Assembly (NCBI GenBank): GCA_030149585.1
Contig: JASFBJ010000072.1
Coordinates: 1-13,324, forward strand
Direction: 5' to 3'
Length of the DNA stretch: 13,324 bases
Source of the DNA: Desulfobacterales bacterium
Lineage (GTDB): Bacteria; Desulfobacterota; Desulfobacteria; Desulfobacterales; JASFBJ01
The position numbers and the translations under genes were made by a program. Below are positions 7,872-13,270 of the stretch, piece after piece. Below the pieces are notes generated by a model. The model was not told the DNA's origin, did no database searches, and was given only the letters and a program-made list of their open reading frames with translations. Each line of letters starts with the position of its first letter. Positions within the stretch are counted from its first letter, which is position 1.

Positions 7872-8878
7872 CGACTCGACCTTTTTAACAGATAGATAAA
7901 AAGCGGAGCCCCAATAAGAGCAGTTATTACACCGGCCGGCATTTCCCCCTGTTCCGGCAGGGTTCTTGCCAATAGATCGCAGAAAACCATAAAAGCGCCA
8001 CCGCCCAATATACAGGCCGGCACCAGTACGCGGTGATCCGGCCCCAGAATAATTCTTAAAAGATGGGGCATAACCAATCCAACAAACCCCAGCAGACCGC
8101 AATAGCTAACTGTGCTGCTGACCATTAAGCTGGTTATTACCAGTAAAATAAGAATTACCAGCTTTATATTAACCCCCATTGCACGGGCCTGTTCCTGACC
8201 CATCAGCAAAAGGTTCATGACATTTGAGTAATAAAAAATAATTATAAAACAGGGTATAAGTACCATTGCCAGACTGAAAGTCTGGTCTAAATCAGCAACC
8301 GACAAATCCCCCATGAGCCAAAAAATTATATTATGAAGGCGGGAATCCTGTGTCATGGAGATTAAAAACATAATTACCGCTGAACAAAATGCATTAACCA
8401 TTACGCCGGAAAGCAGCAGAGAATCCTTTTTAAGAATTGTTTTATCAGATGCCATTACCAAAATAAGCAAAAGAGTCGCCATGCTTCCTGCAAAGGCAAG
8501 CAGGCTGACACCCGGGAAACGGGATAGTCCCAGCAAAATACCAATAATGGCTCCAATTGCAGCGCCTCCTGATATCCCTAAAATATAGGGTTCAGCCAAT
8601 GGGTTTCGTAAAATAGCCTGGAAAACCAGCCCCCCCAAAGAGAGAGTAGCTCCAACAAGAGCCGCCAGTAATACGCGTGGCAGCCTGATTTGCCAAATAA
8701 TGGCAGGCAGCATACTCTCATTTATTTCAGATTTAAAAATAATCTTGATAAGTGCCAAAAAATCAATACCCGTGGAACCACAGGCCAGTCCCAAAAAAGA
8801 GATTCCTGCCAAAATAATCAATAAAATCAGGCTTACCACTAATATGCGTTTGGGTAAATTCAGCTTGGCTTTTTTCAC
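7868..8878 (-). CDS. btuC: Vitamin B12 ABC transporter permease (FecCD/BtuC family)
   Basis: A 336-aa hydrophobic permease of the FecCD/BtuC family with about ten membrane helices, the usual length for the family. The hallmark near residues 65-110 is RLPRVLLAALVGATLSLGG, then FQAILRNPLAEPYILGISGGA. The ATPase-contact region near the C-terminus shows GLLGFVGLVMPHLLRIILG, then DHRVLVP. It starts with GTG at 8878, overlapping the btuF TGA (GTGA), and its stop overlaps the btuD start, so the three genes are translationally coupled. It forms the inner-membrane channel that receives B12 from BtuF. Confidence 0.93.
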   Translation of the reverse strand: MKKAKLNLPKRILVVSLILLIILAGISFLGLACGSTGIDFLALIKIIFKSEINESMLPAIIWQIRLPRVLLAALVGATLSLGGLVFQAILRNPLAEPYILGISGGAAIGAIIGILLGLSRFPGVSLLAFAGSMATLLLILVMASDKTILKKDSLLLSGVMVNAFCSAVIMFLISMTQDSRLHNIIFWLMGDLSVADLDQTFSLAMVLIPCFIIIFYYSNVMNLLLMGQEQARAMGVNIKLVILILLVITSLMVSSTVSYCGLLGFVGLVMPHLLRIILGPDHRVLVPACILGGGAFMVFCDLLARTLPEQGEMPAGVITALIGAPLFIYLLKRSSR

Positions 8879-9789
8879 TTGATATTCTCAAATAGTTCAG
8901 GATGAAGTAATTTTGCCAAAAGTTCCAGACCATCCACCAGACGTGGCGTAGGCCGATCAAAGAGATTGGAATCTTCCAGATAGATTCGCTGCTGTTTAAC
9001 TGCCGGCAAGTCAGGCCAGCGATTCCATTCGGCCTTTACTTTTTCAAAAACTGTAGATCTGGCCATGGAAGTAATGATAATAACTTCAGGAGCCAGGCTG
9101 ATGACTTTTTCCTTGCTGAATCGAGGATAGGCAGCAGGACCTTTGGCCAGGTTTTCTCCTCCGGCCAGCTCAATTAATTCATTGATAAAAGTAGGGCTAC
9201 CTGCTGAGACAATAGGTGAAATTCCGATCTGAAAAAAGAGGCGGGTTCTATGCTGAGTGCAAGAGATGATGTTTTTTATTTTTAAAATTCGAGAGCGCAT
9301 ATTAGCTGCCAGAAAAACAGCTTTTTTTTCTGCCTTTAGCAAACGCCCAAGTTCAAGAATTGTTTGTATAATAGTTTCAAGATTTCGAGGATCAACCGCG
9401 TAAACCGGAATTTTCATTGTTTCTATGCGCTCAATAGTGGTTAAGGGGTTGCCGTCACGGGTTGCAATACAAAGATCCGGTTTCAATGCAATAATTCTTT
9501 CAAGATCAAGATGAACATATGAGCCCACCTTTGGCAGGCTGGATGCAGCAGCAGGATAATCACTGTATTGAGTTACCCCGACAAGCAGGTCTTCAACGCC
9601 CAGCGCGTAAATAATTTCAGTAATACTTGGAGCCAGAGAAACAATTGTTTTAATTTGTTTTGGAAGGTGAATTTTGCGATTCAGCTGATCTTTGATCTCC
9701 ATGGCTGAAATATCATTTAACGGCACGAGCAAAAACAATAATACAAAGCAGCTCAAAATAATATTTGTTTTTTTTAATTTCATATTCAA
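8875..9789 (-). CDS. btuF: Vitamin B12 periplasmic binding protein
   Basis: A 304-aa substrate-binding protein of the BtuF/TroA-like class. A signal peptide ends near DISA (26-29). The lobes show BtuF-like motifs: SLAPSITEIIYALG (51-64), TQYSDYP (73-79), LDLERIIALKPDLCIA (94-109), FFQIGISPIVSAG (185-197), ELAGGENL (207-214) and FDRPTPRLVDGLELL (277-291). The first codon is TTG at 9789, 8 nt after AAAGGA. An in-frame ATG two codons later (9783) is 14 nt from that site, so TTG is the better start by spacing. It captures corrinoids in the periplasm for BtuCD. Expression is under the upstream riboswitch and terminator. A siderophore-binding role is possible but less likely given the riboswitch. 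Confidence 0.92.
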   Translation of the reverse strand: MNMKLKKTNIILSCFVLLFLLVPLNDISAMEIKDQLNRKIHLPKQIKTIVSLAPSITEIIYALGVEDLLVGVTQYSDYPAAASSLPKVGSYVHLDLERIIALKPDLCIATRDGNPLTTIERIETMKIPVYAVDPRNLETIIQTILELGRLLKAEKKAVFLAANMRSRILKIKNIISCTQHRTRLFFQIGISPIVSAGSPTFINELIELAGGENLAKGPAAYPRFSKEKVISLAPEVIIITSMARSTVFEKVKAEWNRWPDLPAVKQQRIYLEDSNLFDRPTPRLVDGLELLAKLLHPELFENIK

Positions 9790-9797
9790 ACAGTCGA

Positions 9798-9803
9798 TCC
9801 TTT
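9798..9803 (-). promoter_or_regulatory. Ribosome binding site deciding the btuF TTG start
   Basis: AAAGGA lies 8 nt before TTG (9789) but 14 nt before the in-frame ATG (9783). The spacing favours the TTG. Confidence 0.55.
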
Positions 9804-9826
9804 TTTTATCACCAAAAAATTACCAC

Positions 9827-9864
9827 AAAAAAAACCCAGGGCCAATAAACAGATCAGCCCGGGG
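9827..9864 (-). terminator. Intrinsic terminator in the btu leader (riboswitch expression platform)
   Basis: Read on the minus strand, CCCCGGGC (9864-9857) pairs with GCCCTGGG (9842-9835). There is one mismatch or bulge in the G/C-rich stem and a loop of about 14 nt. Eight T residues follow at 9834-9827. It lies between the riboswitch aptamer and btuF, where a B12-dependent transcription terminator is expected. Confidence 0.75.
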
Positions 9865-9898
9865 CTTTACCATCGCTCCAGTACACAATCTATTTTTT

Positions 9899-10056
9899 GG
9901 CAGGTCTTCTGACTCGCGAGTCTCCCTATTCCCCGTTCCTTCCCGTCTCATATTTGAAATATAAGTCAGTGGATTGCTGCGGGGGTTCGTCGTCGCTCAC
10001 AGCGGTTTGGCCGTACCGGAATATACCGGTTTCCCTATTATGCCCTTACAGGCACC
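9899..10056 (-). promoter_or_regulatory. Cobalamin (B12) riboswitch
   Basis: On the minus strand the conserved elements occur in order. First comes GGTGCC (10056-10051), then AATAGGGAA and the CCGGTA/TTCCGGTAC stem region. CCGCTGTGAGCGACGACGAA and CCCCCGCAGCAATCCACTG follow, then GGGAAGG. Last is the B12 box AGTCAGAAGACCTGCC (9914-9899), which differs at one base from AGCCAGAAGACCTGCC. Adenosyl- or other cobalamin binding should fold the leader so that the terminator at 9827-9864 forms, reducing btuFCD expression when B12 is plentiful. The orientation agrees with btuF. Confidence 0.95.
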
Positions 10057-10455
10057 AAAAAAACAATTTTTTTATAAAATTTAATATCTCTTAAAATTCT
10101 GAAAAACACAAGTTAAAAATAGCTGAAAAGTTTATGAAAACAGATACTGGCCTATAAAATTCAAATCGATAGTTAGAAAAAGACCAGAATTATAGATTCC
10201 CTTGCTTTGGCTGTACCAAAAACTGATTGCATTATTGATAAGGAACGAATTTATTTATTTCTGGGGGCCCTGACTTTGCAGGTTTAGAAGGGAAAAATTG
10301 CAGGTCGTAATTTATTCCGCAAAAAACCCTTGACAATTTTTTATTTTGGTTTAATCTATCTGGAAAAGTTTGGATTCACTAAAATATGTAGTAAATCCAT
10401 ATAAGATTAAGTTTCTCTTATACTAAAATAAAAAAGTCTAATATCAACAGGCTAT
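10057..10455. other. Non-coding interval between riboswitch and palindromic element
   Basis: About 400 bp without a credible gene on either strand; frames are broken by stops. It must hold the minus-strand promoter of the btu transcript, probably in the AT-rich 10057-10130 region, but I cannot pick boxes with confidence. A plus-strand promoter candidate is listed separately. The octamer TTGCAGGT occurs twice, near 10275 and 10297, without an obvious function. Confidence 0.5.
10330..10357 (+). promoter_or_regulatory. Possible promoter for flavodoxin
   Basis: A perfect TTGACA (10330-10335) is followed after 16 nt by TAATCT (10352-10357), a weak -10. If used, transcription would run through the 180-bp palindromic element before reaching the flavodoxin gene, giving a leader of about 310 nt. 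No better-placed promoter was found near the gene, although TATAAA occurs at 10638-10643. Confidence 0.3.
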
Positions 10456-10635
10456 GGAACGGGGACTAAATAACTTCCACAAGTAGGCGCACAGATTTAG
10501 GTTAGGTTTGTTCGATCTAAAATTACAAAAGTTGCAGGAATAGCGAGCTATTTCAAGATTTTTGTGATTTTAGATCGGGCAAAGATGGCCTGAAGCTGTG
10601 ATGCATTGTTGAGGAAGTTATTTTGTCCTCGTTCC
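10456..10635. repeat. 180-bp nested palindromic MITE-like element
   Basis: The outer ends are 23-bp inverted repeats (10456-10478 and 10613-10635) matching at 21 of 23 positions, beginning GGAACG and ending in CTTCC. An inner 18-bp inverted repeat (10513-10530 and 10560-10577, 17 of 18 matching, CGATCTAAAAT..) encloses a compact hairpin, AATAGC-GA-GCTATT (10539-10552). The arms between the outer and inner repeats also align imperfectly, with CACAG and CGATC shared, so nearly the whole element can fold back on itself. TAT flanks both sides and may be a 3-bp target duplication. It has no coding capacity. It resembles a non-autonomous transposable element or REP-derived structure; the parent element is not in the window. 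Confidence 0.8.
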
Positions 10636-10673
10636 TATATAAATTCAAATTTTAAAGAAAAGGAGTATGCCCA

Positions 10674-11120
10674 ATGAAAGCTATGATTATTTTTGGTTCC
10701 ACAACAGGCAATACCGAGGCTATGTCTGAAATAGTTTCCAAAGCCCTTGACGAAAATGAGATTGAAACAATAACCGCAAATGTTACGGAAGTTTCTGTTA
10801 ATGACTTGAAAGGAGAAAACGATCTCGTTGTGCTTGGCTGCCCTGCCTATGGCGATGATGAGATTGAGCTTCAGGAAGATTTTGAGGAGTTTTATGAAAA
10901 AATGGAGGGGTCTCTAGACCTGAGCGGCAAAAAATTTGCGGTTTTTGCTCCTGGTGACAGCTCTTATGAACATTTTTGTGGTTCTGTTGACTTTCTGGAA
11001 AAAAAATTAAAAGAACTTGGCGGAGAGATTATTGAAGAAGGTCTTAAAATCGATGGTGATCCTGATGACTCGGAAAGTGAAATCATGGACTGGAGCGCCA
11101 GCCTGGCAAAAAGTCTTTAA
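10674..11120 (+). CDS. Flavodoxin (short-chain, Desulfovibrio type)
   Basis: A 148-aa FMN-binding electron carrier of the cytoplasm, the same length as Desulfovibrio vulgaris flavodoxin. The phosphate loop is GSTTGNTE (8-15). The 60s loop is LGCPAYGDDEIELQEDF (54-70), and the 90s loop is APGDSSYEHFCGSVDFLEKK (92-111), with the isoalloxazine-stacking Tyr98 retained. LKIDGDPDD (124-132) closes the fold. The Trp that stacks on the inner face in D. vulgaris (Trp60) is Tyr59 here, and the Cys of the 90s loop is replaced by Pro93. The ATG has a strong AAAGGAG site 9 nt upstream. Two hairpins with T tracts follow the stop, so it is probably monocistronic. It carries low-potential electrons, possibly replacing ferredoxin under iron limitation; the partner is unknown. 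Confidence 0.95.
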   Translation: MKAMIIFGSTTGNTEAMSEIVSKALDENEIETITANVTEVSVNDLKGENDLVVLGCPAYGDDEIELQEDFEEFYEKMEGSLDLSGKKFAVFAPGDSSYEHFCGSVDFLEKKLKELGGEIIEEGLKIDGDPDDSESEIMDWSASLAKSL

Positions 11121-11154
11121 TTTCCAGATACTTTTAAAAAAAGCTTCCCGGCTG

Positions 11155-11184
11155 AACTCCTGTTGAAAATGCTGGGGAGTTTTT
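11155..11184 (+). terminator. Weak hairpin after flavodoxin
   Basis: AACTCC (11155-11160) pairs with GGAGTT (11176-11181), with a loop of about 15 nt and a run of five T (11180-11184). The stem is short, so it is probably secondary to the next hairpin. Confidence 0.35.
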
Positions 11185-11202
11185 AATCAAAACAAAATAT
11201 TT

Positions 11203-11223
11203 AACAGCGCCAAGCTGTTTTTT
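11203..11223 (+). terminator. Intrinsic terminator after flavodoxin
   Basis: AACAGC (11203-11208), loop GCCAA, GCTGTT (11214-11219), followed by further T residues to 11223. This compact 6-bp stem with a T tract lies 83 nt after the flavodoxin stop and before the next gene. Confidence 0.6.
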
Positions 11224-11279
11224 ATTTCTCAGTTTAGATTATAAATTCATCAGTATTTGTATCGTAAAGGAGATTCTCT

Positions 11280-11639
11280 ATGAATTCAGATTTTATAATC
11301 AATTTTAAAAAAAGTAGCGGTAATTTACATGTTTACCTTAGCGGCTATTTTAACGGAATGTGCGCATGGGCACTTATTAAGACCATAAAAATGGAATATA
11401 ACGGAACCGGCAGGGTTTTTGTCAGCACAGATAATTTAAGCGGCCTCCCTGCCGCGGGGATTAATTTATTTAAAATAAATATGACACCAAAAATTATGCC
11501 CTTAGACAGGCTTTTCTTAAAAGGGAAAAATGGTTTTAAAATGGGGCCGAACGGCAGCAGGATATTAATATGTAAAAAACAGCATAAAAAACCTTCCCCC
11601 AAAAGAACTCTGAAGGCTATTTGCATTAACAACAAATAG
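11280..11639 (+). CDS. Small protein of unknown function, possibly STAS-like
   Basis: 119 aa, not recognised. The start is well supported: AAAGGAG at 11265-11271 lies 8 nt before the ATG. There is no signal peptide or membrane segment. The pattern looks like alternating strands and helices. NLHVYLSGYFNG (15-26) is followed by a helix (28-39), then GRVFVST (44-50), a likely helix around 59-67, RLFLKGKNGFKMGP (77-90) and NGSRILIC (91-98). A basic tail follows (KK, HKKPSPKR). The strand-helix order, with a loop DNLSGL after the second strand, recalls the STAS/anti-sigma-antagonist fold, but no diagnostic phosphorylatable Ser motif is clear. The GFKMGPNGSRILI segment looks like the conserved core. 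The upstream terminators suggest its own promoter. The fold suggestion is weak inference. Confidence 0.7.
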   Translation: MNSDFIINFKKSSGNLHVYLSGYFNGMCAWALIKTIKMEYNGTGRVFVSTDNLSGLPAAGINLFKINMTPKIMPLDRLFLKGKNGFKMGPNGSRILICKKQHKKPSPKRTLKAICINNK

Positions 11640-11755
11640 CAGTATCCTATTCAAATTTCCTGGTATTTAATCAAATTGATAGAATAAAGGCAAAAAAAAT
11701 ATAAAAAATGGTCATGGGGGTAGCCATAATGGAATAATGGCGTTAATATGACAAT

Positions 11756-11890
11756 ATGAACCCTTCAGAGATAAAAGGAATCCTCCATAAGATAGATATT
11801 AGCCCCGGCGAGGTTGATAATAGAAATCTGCCGGTTACTGACAGCAATATTAAGGTTCATTCTCTTGCGGATCTTTACAGGTTGTTATAA
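11756..11890 (+). CDS. Possible 44-aa small ORF
   Basis: Opens with ATG at 11756 and ends with TAA at 11888-11890. The product begins MNPSEIKGILHKIDISPGEV and ends KVHSLADLYRLL. The composition is protein-like, with two short amphipathic segments, but no Shine-Dalgarno sequence is visible and no family is recognised. It could be a genuine small protein or the remnant of a larger lost gene; the gap it sits in otherwise holds nothing. Confidence 0.3.
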   Translation: MNPSEIKGILHKIDISPGEVDNRNLPVTDSNIKVHSLADLYRLL

Positions 11891-11910
11891 AAAAGTCTGC
11901 TAAACCTGTA
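11876..11910. repeat. 8-bp inverted repeat with 19-nt loop
   Basis: TACAGGTT (11876-11883) and AACCTGTA (11903-11910) are perfect complements. They overlap the end of the small ORF and sit 24 bp beyond the tail of the AAA ATPase gene. No T tract follows on either strand, so this is not called a terminator. Confidence 0.4.
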
Positions 11911-11934
11911 CAAAGGTGCCATAATCATACAATT

Positions 11935-12006
11935 TTAAACATTTAAAGCAATCCATTTTTTCAATAAGATATCCTGGATAATATATTTCCCATTTTTTAT
12001 TAAAAT
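11935..12006 (-). pseudogene. Stranded C-terminal tail of the AAA ATPase after an in-frame TAA
   Basis: Directly after the TAA at 12009-12007, the same frame stays open for 23 codons to the next TAA (11937-11935). The 23 codons read ILIKNGKYII, QDI and LLKKWIALNV. That is what the C-terminus of archaeal-type ATPases usually looks like (EKEIL-x-K-x-GKY-x-I-x-D-x-x-x-x-x-W). The simplest reading is a single GAA-to-TAA change. No start codon or ribosome site serves this stretch on its own. Confidence 0.65.
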
Positions 12007-13056
12007 TTATTTCTCAGACCAACTTTTAAAGCACCGTGTAACCATGGAAGCTGTTTTAATATTAACGGTGATTAAAGCTTCAGCAAAAAAAAGGTTTTGT
12101 CCATCATTGAGCAATACAAGCTTTAATGTTTTTTTTTGATTAAGGGATAGATTGTCCCACAGAATTTGATATTCAAGGTGTTTTTGTTCAATCATAGAAC
12201 GTTCAATTTTGTTTATCGTTGCAGCATTCCAGGGGGTTTGTCTCAATTCTCTCCAGAGAAAAAAACAGAATAATTGAATATACATTGGGTGATTTTGAAA
12301 TTGTTCAACAATCTGCTTTAAATTATCATTTTCAATGGAAAAATTTCCGCGTTTAAACATTTTTTTCATCCAGAGAATATAATGCTTTGTTTCAATTTCC
12401 TTAAGCGGAAAACTTGCTGCCTGCTGATAAAAGGCTTTTTTTTGTGATTCGAACATTGCTGTAAGTAAATGCTGTTGACTTCCGGAGAAAATATAACAGA
12501 TATTAGAATGTTGCTGAACATAGGATCTTAATTGTTTTTCAAACAAATCCGCGTTTGTATATTTAGCCACTTCCTGGAACTCATCAAAAGCGATGACAAT
12601 TTTCCTTTTCTCAGAAAACTTTGCAAGCAGTTCCATAAGGTTTTTTAAAATCAAATTTTCATCAGCAGCCTTAAAAGATGGAGCAATGGTCGGTGAACTT
12701 GTGGTTGGATCAATGCTTAGTTGAAAAGAAAATTTGTTAATGCTGTTTTTCAAAAGGTTTAATAGCTTGTTTGTATTTGATTCTAAAGCATTTAATTGTT
12801 GAAATACTCTTGTAATAAATTCTTTTTCAGAAGTCGTGCCGTAAAGATCTATATACAAGGTTCCAATATCAAGCTTTTGTTCTTTTATGTTTTGAAAAAC
12901 TTGCTTTATTAATGAACTTTTGCCTGTTCGTCTATGGGAGTACAGCAAAACGTTTTGTGATGCCGTAATAAACTCAAGCAGTTCTCTTTGTTCTTTTATT
13001 CTGTTGCAAAAAGAGGGACCTGTTACAAAATTGCTATAAGTAAAAGGATTTTTCAT
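12007..13056 (-). CDS. Archaeal-type AAA ATPase, C-terminally truncated by a stop codon
   Basis: 349 aa, a P-loop ATPase of the archaeal ATPase (AAA/STAND-related) type. Walker A is SHRRTGKSSL (40-49) after LLY, with Ser at the usual first Gly. Walker B is KIVIAFDEF (152-160), with acidic residues Asp158 and Glu159. A sensor-like SGSQQHLL (191-198) follows, then a helical lid and a winged-helix-like C-terminus (LSLNQKKTLKLVL.., TASMVTRCFKS). The frame opens 7 codons earlier, but the ATG at 13056 has GGAG 5 nt upstream and gives the typical MKNPF start, so it is preferred. The wing is cut off by TAA although the expected residues continue in frame. The cellular role of such ATPases is mostly unknown. 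A second member starts divergently at 13271. Confidence 0.82.
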   Translation of the reverse strand: MKNPFTYSNFVTGPSFCNRIKEQRELLEFITASQNVLLYSHRRTGKSSLIKQVFQNIKEQKLDIGTLYIDLYGTTSEKEFITRVFQQLNALESNTNKLLNLLKNSINKFSFQLSIDPTTSSPTIAPSFKAADENLILKNLMELLAKFSEKRKIVIAFDEFQEVAKYTNADLFEKQLRSYVQQHSNICYIFSGSQQHLLTAMFESQKKAFYQQAASFPLKEIETKHYILWMKKMFKRGNFSIENDNLKQIVEQFQNHPMYIQLFCFFLWRELRQTPWNAATINKIERSMIEQKHLEYQILWDNLSLNQKKTLKLVLLNDGQNLFFAEALITVNIKTASMVTRCFKSWSEK

Positions 13057-13060
13057 TTTA

Positions 13061-13065
13061 GCTCC
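13061..13065 (-). promoter_or_regulatory. Ribosome binding site for the AAA ATPase
   Basis: On the minus strand GGAGC (13065-13061) precedes the ATG at 13056. This decides the start against the upstream in-frame ATG at 13077, for which no such site is seen. Confidence 0.6.
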
Positions 13066-13068
13066 ATA

Positions 13069-13125
13069 ATTACACATAATAGAATAATAGCTTATGCGAA
13101 TAAAATATTACACTATGTGTGTAAT
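13069..13125. promoter_or_regulatory. Candidate operator: three ATTACAC half-sites
   Basis: ATTACAC occurs at 13069-13075 and 13107-13113, and its complement GTGTAAT at 13119-13125. The last two form a 19-bp palindrome with a 5-nt centre (ATTACAC-TATGT-GTGTAAT). They sit just upstream of the left ATPase gene, where its promoter must be, and suggest binding by a dimeric regulator. Confidence 0.45.
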
Positions 13126-13155
13126 GTCAATCAAATATCCGGCATAAGAAGTTTT

Positions 13156-13200
13156 ACAAGTTTAAACTTGGCAAGTCTAAAATAGGCAAGTCTGAACTTG
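13156..13200. repeat. Three tandem 15-bp repeats with palindromic cores
   Basis: Units at 13156-13170, 13171-13185 and 13186-13200 share (A/G)CAAGT(T/C)T(A/G)AA. Units 1 and 3 are palindromes (CAAGTTTAAACTTG is perfect; CAAGTCTGAACTTG is near-perfect), while unit 2 has lost its right half. A further CTGAACTTG lies at 13232-13240. They lie between the two divergent ATPase starts. Confidence 0.8.
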
Positions 13201-13223
13201 ACAATGTGAGTAAAAGCCTATAT

Positions 13224-13253
13224 ATGGTTTGCTGAACTTGTGAAAAAAACCAT
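13224..13253. repeat. 7-bp inverted repeat in the leader of the right-hand ATPase gene
   Basis: ATGGTTT (13224-13230) and AAACCAT (13247-13253) are perfect complements around a 16-nt loop that contains CTGAACTTG. It ends 17 bp before the ATG at 13271. Confidence 0.4.
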
Positions 13254-13270
13254 GCATAATTGGAGCGGAG

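Noticed and set aside
7872..8102. Upstream extension of the btuD frame
   Set aside because: It lies entirely inside btuC in another frame, its translation shows no ABC ATPase similarity, and the ATGA overlap at 7871 is the natural start.
8875..9789. BtuF considered as a lipoprotein because of ILSC at residues 11-14
   Set aside because: The Cys lies inside the hydrophobic core, too early and with a long hydrophobic stretch after it; cleavage after DISA is more plausible.
10200..10320. Short open frames considered as a transposase remnant
   Set aside because: Frames are interrupted and no motif is recognisable.
11876..11910. Inverted repeat considered as a bidirectional terminator
   Set aside because: No T tract follows the stem on either strand and the loop is long.
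12007..12009. Recoding of the ATPase stop as selenocysteine or pyrrolysine
   Set aside because: The codon is TAA, not TGA or TAG.
13057..13077. Seven-codon N-terminal extension of the left AAA ATPase
   Set aside because: The ATG at 13056 has GGAG at good spacing and matches the usual start of the family, and the extension contains that ribosome site.
13156..13200. Tandem 15-bp units considered as a CRISPR or iteron origin
   Set aside because: There are no unique spacers, so it is not CRISPR. Only three short palindromic units and no replication gene are present, so an origin is unsupported.
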